Of a stretch of DNA of 39,303 nt, positions 23,691-31,046 are shown one piece after another. A program made the position numbers and the translations under genes. The DNA is from an uncultured Pseudomonadota bacterium (lineage in GTDB: Bacteria; Pseudomonadota; Gammaproteobacteria; Competibacterales; Competibacteraceae), in assembly GCA_903844665.1 (NCBI GenBank), contig CAIMUS010000130.1:1-39303 (forward strand). The letters are read 5' to 3'. Position 1 is the stretch's first letter. Each line of letters starts with the position of its first letter. The notes below the pieces were generated by a model. That model did no database searches. It had not been told where the DNA came from and saw only the letters and a list, made by a program, of their open reading frames with translations.

Positions 23691-25979
23691 ATGAACCCCG
23701 GATTCAGCAAGAGCCAGATCGCCCTGGCCGTAGCCGCGGCGCTCAGCGCCACCACCATGAGTGCGGCGCCCGGCACCGCCAACGCTGCAAAAACCCCCGG
23801 AACCTATGTCTCGGGGGACTTCCATAACCACACCACCTGCTCCGATGGCTCGATCTCGATGCAGAAACTGGTGAAGAAGGCCACCGACAAGAACGACACG
23901 CCCTGGGGCCTGGACTGGTTCGTGCAATCCGGCCACGGCGGCAACGGCAACCGCAACTGCACGCTTGTCGAAGACACTACCCTTGCTACGCCCGCCTATC
24001 CGTTCGTGATGGGCCAGGGCCCCAACACCACGTGGGCCGACAGCATCGGCGCTGCCAACGTGAAGGGCAACCTGGGGTTGACCAGCGGGACCCCGAACAT
24101 TCCTCTGAGCAGCCAGGCAAATCCCAACATGTGGCGCTGGCAGTCTGTTCAAGAATACCAGTACCCGCTTATCGAATACCAAGCGGCGTACCTGAACAAA
24201 CCCCTGTTCATCGGCGTGGAGTCGGTCGTCGCGGGCCACGAGCACGCGTCGATGTCGGTCATCACCGGCCAGATGCCCGCGTCGCTGGATTCGGTTTCCC
24301 TGCCGAGCGCACCCCCCTACACGCCCCTGGGCAACGCCACGGCGTTGTCGCAATGGGAATACTGTTTCGACCGCGCCGACACCGACAATAGCCGCGGGGG
24401 CGGCCAGGGCTGGAATTGCTCGGTCACCGGCAGTCTGAACGCTGACGACCCTAACTGGAACTCCACGGCCGCCAAGCTGACCCATAACAACGGCAACGCC
24501 GGCCACCTGAAGACGGTGGAAGCCGTGAAGTGGATGGCCGAGAACCACCCGGACGGCAGCTATTACGTGCCCGCGCACCTGGAGCGCGCCGGCCCATTCA
24601 ACCCGGACGGCGCCAACGGCTTCAACATCGAACACTTGCGCGACTTCAACAACGCAGCCCCGAGGGTGGCCTTCGGCATGGAAACCCAGCCAGGCCACGG
24701 CGCTTCTTCCAACCGTGGTGAATACCAGATCAAGCGCAACACCATCGGCGGTGTCCCCACTGACTCGATCGGCGGCACCACGTACGGCGGCACGGGCGTG
24801 TATGGCGCGCAAGTGGGTGGCGTGTGGGATGCACTCCTGGGCGAAGGCCGCAACTGGTGGTTCTTCGCCAGTTCCGATTGGCACAACCGCGGCAGCTTTG
24901 ACCCTGACGACCGCCGCTCGACGCAGGACTTCTACCCGGGCGAGTACCAGCGCGACTACGTGATGGTGCGCAACGGCAGCGACAAACTCCGGCCCCAGTC
25001 GATCGTCAACGGCCTGCGCAGCGGCAACAGCTTCGCTGTCAGCGGCCAGTTGATTGATCGCCTGGCCTTCATTGCCTGTGCCTCTTACCCTGGCCCGGCA
25101 TTCCGCTCGAACGCTGCGGTGGAAGCCCTGGCGGTGGCCGCCGCGACGAACGACACCGATATCGACAAGTCTGGCTGCGCCACCATGGGCGAGAAACTCG
25201 TGGTGCGCTCGGGTGCCGACATCGTGGTGTCGATCGTGGCGCGCGACCCCTCGGGCACGAACTATTCGCCGTACACGTTCAACAACCCGTCCCTGGCCCA
25301 GGTGATGGCGAATCCCCCGGCGCTGAACATGCCGGAACTCGACCACATCGACGTCATTCGCGGCCTGGTCACGGGTTACAAGACGCCGGGTGCTTCCGAC
25401 TACTCGGGCCAGTGGCCGACGAACAGCGCGTGGCTGAATTCAGACAGCACGTCGCTTAACCTGGGTCAGACGGCCGGTCTGACCGCGGTGCCGACGGCGG
25501 CGAAGAATACCAGCGCAGCCGTCATCAAGACCTTCGACGCCACCCCCGGGACCGGCTGGACGAGCGCCCCTGGCGACCTCCTGAAGATGACGTTCCGCAT
25601 TCCCGCGGTGTCGGCATCGCAGTATGTTCGTCTGCGCGGCACCAACCTGCCGCCCAGCGTGCCGTTCGAGACCGACGCCGACGGCAACCCGCTGGCTGAC
25701 ATCTTCACGAATGCGAGCGTTCCGGCGAACCTGCGCATCCCTTGCACCGCCATTGGCACCCACCCGATTCCTCCCACCGGCCTGCCCACTGGTGCCACGA
25801 CCGACACCTGCCCTGCGCACCTGGCCACCGCGACCAACGCGGCATCGGGCCCTGCAAACCCGATCGCAGGCCAAAAGGCTGTCTCGTATGACGTCGCTGC
25901 CTGGGCCGATCTTTGGTTCTACAGCAACCCGATCTATATTCAGGTCACGGGCTCGACGATCGTCGCTGGCGTCAATTAA
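23691..25979 (+). CDS. Exported PHP-domain protein
   Basis: A 762-residue secreted protein with a signal peptide of about 33 residues (ALAVAAALSATTMSAAPGTA). The PHP metal-binding motif is GDFHNHTTCSDGS (H45, H47), and further ligand candidates are in FGMETQPGHG and FASSDWHNRGSF. PHP domains are phosphoesterases or related metal-dependent hydrolases; the nearest described exported families are the DUF3604-type. No PEP-CTERM tail is visible. It is followed after 45 bases by a PEP-CTERM protein gene. Strong Shine-Dalgarno at the ATG. Substrate unknown. Confidence 0.85.
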   Translation: MNPGFSKSQIALAVAAALSATTMSAAPGTANAAKTPGTYVSGDFHNHTTCSDGSISMQKLVKKATDKNDTPWGLDWFVQSGHGGNGNRNCTLVEDTTLATPAYPFVMGQGPNTTWADSIGAANVKGNLGLTSGTPNIPLSSQANPNMWRWQSVQEYQYPLIEYQAAYLNKPLFIGVESVVAGHEHASMSVITGQMPASLDSVSLPSAPPYTPLGNATALSQWEYCFDRADTDNSRGGGQGWNCSVTGSLNADDPNWNSTAAKLTHNNGNAGHLKTVEAVKWMAENHPDGSYYVPAHLERAGPFNPDGANGFNIEHLRDFNNAAPRVAFGMETQPGHGASSNRGEYQIKRNTIGGVPTDSIGGTTYGGTGVYGAQVGGVWDALLGEGRNWWFFASSDWHNRGSFDPDDRRSTQDFYPGEYQRDYVMVRNGSDKLRPQSIVNGLRSGNSFAVSGQLIDRLAFIACASYPGPAFRSNAAVEALAVAAATNDTDIDKSGCATMGEKLVVRSGADIVVSIVARDPSGTNYSPYTFNNPSLAQVMANPPALNMPELDHIDVIRGLVTGYKTPGASDYSGQWPTNSAWLNSDSTSLNLGQTAGLTAVPTAAKNTSAAVIKTFDATPGTGWTSAPGDLLKMTFRIPAVSASQYVRLRGTNLPPSVPFETDADGNPLADIFTNASVPANLRIPCTAIGTHPIPPTGLPTGATTDTCPAHLATATNAASGPANPIAGQKAVSYDVAAWADLWFYSNPIYIQVTGSTIVAGVN

Positions 25980-26024
25980 GCGCGGGCAACCCACCAACAA
26001 GCCACACATAGACAGGAGATCCAA

Positions 26025-26675
26025 ATGATACTCAAACTACTCTTCGCACTGGCCTTGTTCGCCACCACGCCCGCTTTCGCTACCCCTTTCTTGGTGGATT
26101 TCGAGAAGACCTGGGACTACGGCAACGGTGACGTGAAAGACTACTACAACGGCGGCGCCGCCGCTGACGGTACCACCGGCGCCAACCTCGGCGTGTCTTT
26201 CGTGGGCGTGTCGGGCCTGTCCAACGATGCCGACTTCACGTATTACACCGGCGCTCCTTCTATGCTGGGCATAGCTTACGCACACACGTTGAACCTCGGC
26301 GACACGGCTTTCATGAATGTGGCCGCAGGCGTAAACACCGGGCTGTCGTTCTACTACTCGAGCGCATCCGCCGTGACCGGTGCCGTGAAGGCTTGGTCCG
26401 ACCTGAACGGTACGGGAACGCTGCTAGGCACTTTCGATCTGGCCGCCAACGATCTCGGTAACTCGCCCATCACGCAGTCTGGCGCCTACACCATTTGGAC
26501 GCCGGTGACGTTATTGTTCAGCGGCACCGCCCGGTCGTTCGACTTCACCGCCAGCGCCAACGTCGTCGGCCTGGACAATATCAGCGTCGTGCCGGAGCCG
26601 GCTGTATTGTGGTTATTCGGGGCGGGGTTGGCGGTATTTGGCGCGATCAGCCGGCGCGGAAAGGCGTCGACCTGA
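26025..26675 (+). CDS. PEP-CTERM protein
   Basis: A 216-residue exported protein with an N-terminal signal peptide (LLFALALFATTPAFA) and a C-terminal sorting signal VVPEPAVLWLFGAGLAVFG followed by RRGK. The sorting signal is recognised by exosortase and usually marks surface or exopolysaccharide-associated proteins. The rest is Gly/Thr/Asn-rich beta sequence typical of PEP-CTERM proteins without known function. It is 45 bases after the PHP-domain gene, with AGGAG before the ATG, and is followed by a clear terminator. No exosortase gene is in this window. Confidence 0.88.
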   Translation: MILKLLFALALFATTPAFATPFLVDFEKTWDYGNGDVKDYYNGGAAADGTTGANLGVSFVGVSGLSNDADFTYYTGAPSMLGIAYAHTLNLGDTAFMNVAAGVNTGLSFYYSSASAVTGAVKAWSDLNGTGTLLGTFDLAANDLGNSPITQSGAYTIWTPVTLLFSGTARSFDFTASANVVGLDNISVVPEPAVLWLFGAGLAVFGAISRRGKAST

Positions 26676-26711
26676 GCGCTTCTTTGATTCGGGTCATTTG
26701 ACCCTGTAGGG

Positions 26712-26756
26712 GGAAGGAGCCGCGCGGGTGTATCGCGCGGCGCTTCCTTGTTTTTT
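26712..26756 (+). terminator. Rho-independent terminator
   Basis: GGAAGGAGCCGCGCG and CGCGCGGCGCTTCC form a strong stem with one or two mismatches and a 7-base loop, followed by TTGTTTTTT. It sits 36 bases after the PEP-CTERM gene stop and separates it from the parvulin-like gene. Confidence 0.85.
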
Positions 26757-26839
26757 ACTGTCGTTTGACGTTGAGATACACAGTGTCCGCTGTGCTCCCA
26801 ACACCCTTCCCTAGCGAAGCCAAGTCCTCCCCTCGCCCT

Positions 26840-27646
26840 ATGACATGGCCGAACTGGCTGCGCGAGCCGCTGCTGCACTTCCTTGTGCTGGGCGGTTTGC
26901 TGTTCGCCATCAACGATCTCATCGGCGGCCGGGCCGACGACCCGCGCACGATCGTCGTCGATGCCGCGGTGGACAACCAGGCCCGGCAGGTATTCAAGGC
27001 CGCGCGCGGCCGGGAGCCCAATGAAGACGAGCTCTACGCGCTGCGCCGGGTCTGGCTCGACAACGAGGTGCTCTACCGCGAAGGCCTCGCGCTCGGGGTC
27101 GACAAGGGCGACACAATGATCCGCGAACGGGTGATCTTCAAGGCGCTGAGCATTGTCAGTGCGGGCCTCAAGCTGCCGCCCTTCGACGAGCCGCTGCTGC
27201 GCGAGTGGTTCGAGAAGAACCGCGCCAGGTATGACGAGCCGGCGCGCTACGACTTCCAGGAAGCGGTGCTCTCGGGCGATAGCTCCGAAGCGGCCACGCG
27301 CGCCTTTGCGGTGGCCCTGAACGCCGGCACGCCGGGCGACGCGCAGGCGGGTTTGCGGGTCTTCAAGGGCCGGCCGTACCAGAATCTGGTGCAGAGCTAC
27401 GGCCCCGAGTTCGCCAAGGCGCTCGAAGAGTCGTCGCCGGGCGAGTGGCGCGCCCTGCCCAGCCATGACGGCTGGCGGGTGATGCGACTCGAAGCGATCA
27501 CGCCGCCCAAGCCGGCTGTGTTCGAAACGCTGCACGGCGTGGTACTGCAGGACTGGACCGACGCCACGATGGCCGAACAGCGGACCGCCGCCGTACGCGC
27601 ACTGGCCAGGAAATACACCGTGAAGGTCGATTCGGAGGCTAGATGA
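26840..27646 (+). CDS. Parvulin-like peptidyl-prolyl isomerase
   Basis: A membrane-anchored PpiC/SurA-type protein of 268 residues. The N-terminus MTWPNWLREPLLHFLVLGGL leads into one membrane helix; the middle has ARQVFKAARGREPNEDELYAL and the C-terminal part the parvulin-like segment ending MRLEAITPPKPA. Parvulins speed folding around proline. Chosen start is the ATG at 26840; an upstream TTG at 26765 would add 25 residues. It overlaps the first HupE/UreJ gene by four bases, so it probably assists folding of, or works with, these membrane proteins. The same gene order recurs in other genomes as I recall, but I could not check this. Confidence 0.8.
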   Translation: MTWPNWLREPLLHFLVLGGLLFAINDLIGGRADDPRTIVVDAAVDNQARQVFKAARGREPNEDELYALRRVWLDNEVLYREGLALGVDKGDTMIRERVIFKALSIVSAGLKLPPFDEPLLREWFEKNRARYDEPARYDFQEAVLSGDSSEAATRAFAVALNAGTPGDAQAGLRVFKGRPYQNLVQSYGPEFAKALEESSPGEWRALPSHDGWRVMRLEAITPPKPAVFETLHGVVLQDWTDATMAEQRTAAVRALARKYTVKVDSEAR

Positions 27647-28608
27647 GCGGCTGGCTGCGCATGCTGCTGCTGACCGCCCTGGCGCTGCTGGCCAGCGCCG
27701 CGACAGCGCACGAGATGAGCATGGCCGAGATGGAGCTACGCCAGATCTCGCCCAGGGAGTTCCTGTGGCAATGGACGGCGAGCGGTAACCGCCCGGCGAG
27801 CGAGGTACTGAAGCCGGTCTGGCCCGAAGGCTGCCGCGTCGAGGAGAATGTAGTGCGCTGCGGCGACGCCGGCCTTCGGGGCACGCTGGCGATCGAAGGG
27901 ATCGGCAAGGGCTACTCGGCGGCCATGGTGAAGGTCTACTGGCTCGACGGGCAGATGCAGGTCTACACGATAGCCGCGGGCCAGCCGAGGGTGCGCCTGT
28001 CCGGGCCGGCCAACGACACCCGCCCCGGCGCCTGGGCTTATCTTTACCTCGGTATCGAGCACATCCTGCTGGGCGTCGATCACCTACTGTTCGTCCTCGG
28101 TCTGCTGCTGATCGTCCAGAACCGATGGATGCTGCTGAAGACGGTGACCGCATTCACGGTGGCGCACAGCATCACGCTCGCCGTGGCGACGCTCGGGGTT
28201 GCGAAGGTCGCCGCGGCGCCGCTCAACGCCGCGATTGCGCTCTCGATTCTGTTCCTCGGCCCGGAGATCGTGCGGCGCTGGCGCGGCGAGACCAGCTTCA
28301 CCATCCACCACCCGTGGGTCGTCGCATTCGCGTTTGGCCTGCTACACGGCTTCGGCTTCGCGAGCGGGCTTGCCCAGCTCGGCCTGCCCAGGAATGAGAT
28401 TCCGCTCGCGCTGCTGCTGTTCAACGTCGGTGTCGAGATCGGGCAACTCGTGTTCGTGATCGGCATTCTGCTGCTCGAGCGCTCGTTCCGCCTGCTCGAA
28501 TTCCATTGGCCGAAGCTGGTCGAGCGGCTTCCGGGTTATCTGGTCGGCACGCTGGGCGCATTCTGGACGATCCAGCGGGTTGCCATTTTGTTGCGAGGTA
28601 TCAAATGA
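27643..28608 (+). CDS. HupE/UreJ-type membrane protein 1
   Basis: A 321-residue protein with a signal peptide (ALALLASAATAHE), an extracytoplasmic domain of about 110 residues, then a multi-helix C-terminus of the HupE/UreJ_2 type with YLGIEHILLGVDHLLFVLGL and AHSITLAVATLGV. The histidines in EH, DH and AH are the probable metal-binding residues. Classical HupE and UreJ are nickel permeases, but this two-domain form is uncharacterised. Overlaps its neighbours by four bases on both sides. Confidence 0.82.
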   Translation: MSGWLRMLLLTALALLASAATAHEMSMAEMELRQISPREFLWQWTASGNRPASEVLKPVWPEGCRVEENVVRCGDAGLRGTLAIEGIGKGYSAAMVKVYWLDGQMQVYTIAAGQPRVRLSGPANDTRPGAWAYLYLGIEHILLGVDHLLFVLGLLLIVQNRWMLLKTVTAFTVAHSITLAVATLGVAKVAAAPLNAAIALSILFLGPEIVRRWRGETSFTIHHPWVVAFAFGLLHGFGFASGLAQLGLPRNEIPLALLLFNVGVEIGQLVFVIGILLLERSFRLLEFHWPKLVERLPGYLVGTLGAFWTIQRVAILLRGIK

Positions 28609-29213
28609 AAACGCAGATGAAACGATGGAAGCAATACGCCGCGCTGGGCGCGGCGATGCTCGTGCTCGCGCCGGCGACTGCGCTGGCGCACCGGGAAGCG
28701 GGCCAGGCCGCCGGCTTCCTCTCCGGGCTCGCGCACCCGGTCTCGGGACTCGACCACGTAGTCGCGATGATTGCCGTGGGCCTCTGGGGCGCCGTGCTAG
28801 GACCCCCCGCGATCTGGGTGCTGCCGGTCGCGTTTCCCGTGGTGATGGCGCTCGGCGGCCTCATGGGGTTGCTCGGTTTTCCGCTCCCCGGCGTCGAGAT
28901 CGGCATCGCGGTCTCGGCTATCGTGTTGGGTGCGATGGTGCTCGCCCAGTTGCGCCCTCCGCTCTGGGTCGCGGCAGCGCTCGTCGCGTTCTTTGCGATC
29001 TTCCACGGCCACGCGCATGGTCGCGAGCTGCCCGAAGGCACGAGCGCGCTTCTCTACAGTCTTGGCTTCGTCATCGCCACGGGCCTGCTGCACTTGGTCG
29101 GCATCCTGCTCGGCGAAGCGCACCGCTGGTCCGCAGGGCGCCAGACCGTTCGCGCCGCCGGCGGCGGCGTTGCGCTCGCCGGGCTGTTCTTCCTTTGGCG
29201 GGCGGTCGCATGA
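28605..29213 (+). CDS. HupE/UreJ-type membrane protein 2
   Basis: A 202-residue classical HupE/UreJ protein. A signal peptide (APATALAHREAG) precedes GLAHPVSGLDHVVAMIAVGLW, the HupE signature, and FHGHAHGRELPEG between later helices. The His/Asp pattern HP-x-x-x-x-DH is the nickel-site motif of the family. It is the closest of the three to known nickel permeases. ATG overlaps the preceding stop. Confidence 0.88.
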   Translation: MKTQMKRWKQYAALGAAMLVLAPATALAHREAGQAAGFLSGLAHPVSGLDHVVAMIAVGLWGAVLGPPAIWVLPVAFPVVMALGGLMGLLGFPLPGVEIGIAVSAIVLGAMVLAQLRPPLWVAAALVAFFAIFHGHAHGRELPEGTSALLYSLGFVIATGLLHLVGILLGEAHRWSAGRQTVRAAGGGVALAGLFFLWRAVA

Positions 29214-29812
29214 GACCGGCGGCAGCGCCCAAGGCCATCGTCGCGCTGTCGGCGGCCGTCGCGGCCCCGGTGCACGCACACCTCGTCGAGACGGGCTTCG
29301 GCGCCTTCTATGACGGCATCGCGCACGTCGCGGTGACGCCCGCGGACCTGATCGTCGTGGTCGCGCTCGCGCTGCTCGCCGGCCAGCGGGGGACGCGGGC
29401 GGCGCGCTACGCAGTGTTCGCGCTTCCGGTTGCGTGGTTGGCCGGTGGCATGATCGGCGCGCGCTGGCCTTCCGCGGCGGCGTTGCCGCTGCTCACCACG
29501 CTGTCGTTCGCCCTCGCCGGCGCGCTAGTCGCGCTGAACGCGAAGGTGCGCGACGTCGGCGTCGCCGCGCTCGCAATTACAGCCGGCGTGCTGCACGGCC
29601 TCGTGAATGGCGCAACCATGGCCCCGGCGGGCGCCGGCGCACTGGCGCTGGGGGGCGCGGTCAGCGCGATCTTCTTCCTGACCGCCATCCTATCGGCCGA
29701 AGTCACAGCGCTGCCGGTCGGCTGGCCGCGAATCGTCGTACGCGTCGCTGGAAGCTGGATCGCCGCGACAGGTTTGCTGATGCTCGGTTGGCTAGCGCGA
29801 TCGGCGCCATGA
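29210..29812 (+). CDS. HupE/UreJ-type membrane protein 3
   Basis: A 200-residue membrane protein with a signal peptide (AAVAAPVHAHLVETGFG), then YDGIAHVAVTPADLIVVVAL, a HupE-like first helix where the DH of the usual motif is not conserved. About five more helices follow, including GVLHGLVNGATMAPAGAG. It looks like a diverged third family member, perhaps a partner subunit. It overlaps the second HupE gene by four bases and ends the operon. Confidence 0.7.
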   Translation: MRPAAAPKAIVALSAAVAAPVHAHLVETGFGAFYDGIAHVAVTPADLIVVVALALLAGQRGTRAARYAVFALPVAWLAGGMIGARWPSAAALPLLTTLSFALAGALVALNAKVRDVGVAALAITAGVLHGLVNGATMAPAGAGALALGGAVSAIFFLTAILSAEVTALPVGWPRIVVRVAGSWIAATGLLMLGWLARSAP

Positions 29813-30317
29813 AACGGCGCGAGTCGCAGTCTGGGGTCAGAGGAGCCGTTATTCTCGCAAGGCGCGCTGTTTGATTTCCGGGTAGTATTTCAAAAATGTT
29901 GGCGCAATAAATTTTAATCCTTTAGATCAATAACTTATTATAGTCAAACAACATTTTTAGGGCGCTACCCGGGCGGCATGATCTCTTCGTCAAGATTAAT
30001 GCGATGGGCCATCAGCGTCACGGCCTGACGCAAGTCACTCCCGTCCTGTCAGCTCGTACCAACTTTCCGGTGGGTTTCATCAAACCTTCATCGCAAATTC
30101 AAGGTAGCTTCACCGCCATTTCACGGCAGAAGATTAAAGTGATTATGGCCTAAGCCGCTGTTTTAGGGAACCAATACGGTGCGGTTCAAAGGCGCCAATC
30201 CGAACAACCTGGCGTTATCTCCTAATGCGGGTACTCTGTTTGTATACAACACCTTTTTCGACCCAAAAACCTAAGGCCTGATAAAAATGGCCTTAACCAA
30301 TCATGGGGAAGATGGCC
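29813..30317. other. AT-richer intergenic region with phosphoesterase remnant
   Basis: About 500 bases, AT-rich between 29880 and 29960. The only coding relic is at 30182-30274 (listed separately). Nothing else was recognised; the change from the GC-rich block to the left is abrupt, so this is a probable boundary of an acquired segment. Confidence 0.5.
30182..30274 (+). pseudogene. Fragment of a YVTN-propeller phosphoesterase
   Basis: The in-frame stretch FKGANPNNLALSPNAGTLFV ends at a TAA at 30272-30274 and matches KGANPNNVALSPDGKTLYV in the large phosphoesterase encoded downstream (about 32100-32160). It is only about 30 codons long and has no start, so it is a remnant of a second related gene. 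Confidence 0.65.
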
Positions 30318-30944
30318 ATGAAGAGACAATCTATATTTCGCAAGTTTCTGCTGGGCGCAAGCCTTGCCACCGCGGCCAATTGGACCAACGCCGCTTACAT
30401 CAACTTCGTGGAGGACCAACCTGTCGAGGAAAGCCCGTTCTCCGTGGAGACCAACTTGCTCGGCTCCAACTACACAGTCGGGAATGATGGAGTTACCTTC
30501 GATGGGTATCATACCCCGGCAATCAGTTTCGTATTCCTCCCTGATACTACCTATGTCGGCGGTTTGCTCGAGCCCGGCCTGCCCGGAATCGTCAGCGATC
30601 TGGTCGTACTGACCGCCGGAAACCCCTTTTACGATTTTGTTAATCAAACGCCGAGGCAGGATATCGGCATCAAGATCTTTTCCGATGACAGGCTCTTGAG
30701 CGACGTCATCGCGATGTACTCCTTCATCACCGCGAGCAATTTCCTCGTCGAGGACGGAACCCTGCAAGACATCTCCAGTGTGATGGGCAGTCCGTCAAAT
30801 GCCCTAGACGGAACCCTGCCCTCCGGCTACGAAGGCATCTACGTGAGCATCCAGTCCGCCATACCGGAACCGGCCAGCCTGATGCTGCTGGTCACAGGCC
30901 TGGTTGCAATGCAGGCGAGGCGCCGGCAAGCCGCTGCTGCCTGA
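30318..30944 (+). CDS. PEP-CTERM protein
   Basis: A 208-residue exported protein. A signal peptide (FRKFLLGASLATAANWTNAA) leads a beta-rich domain, and the C-terminus is IPEPASLMLLVTGLVAMQA with an RRR anchor, a PEP-CTERM sorting signal. I chose the ATG at 30318, with GGGGAAG eight bases upstream; ATGs at 30303 and 30312 would add a few residues. It precedes the phosphoesterase gene by 102 bases and may be cotranscribed with it. Function unknown. Confidence 0.82.
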   Translation: MKRQSIFRKFLLGASLATAANWTNAAYINFVEDQPVEESPFSVETNLLGSNYTVGNDGVTFDGYHTPAISFVFLPDTTYVGGLLEPGLPGIVSDLVVLTAGNPFYDFVNQTPRQDIGIKIFSDDRLLSDVIAMYSFITASNFLVEDGTLQDISSVMGSPSNALDGTLPSGYEGIYVSIQSAIPEPASLMLLVTGLVAMQARRRQAAAA

Positions 30945-31046
30945 TTTTTTTACGATACTGCCGAGTATTAAGTCCCTTCGCCATGCCAGCCCTTCAGAAG
31001 ATGAAGGTGAATTAGGCTGGTGCGCTTTCAACCGAGAGGATTTGTC

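Noticed and set aside
23616-25346. Long minus-strand open frame across the PHP-domain gene
   Set aside because: The plus-strand protein has a signal peptide, PHP motif and strong ribosome-binding site. The minus translation is low-complexity Arg/Val/Ala-rich.
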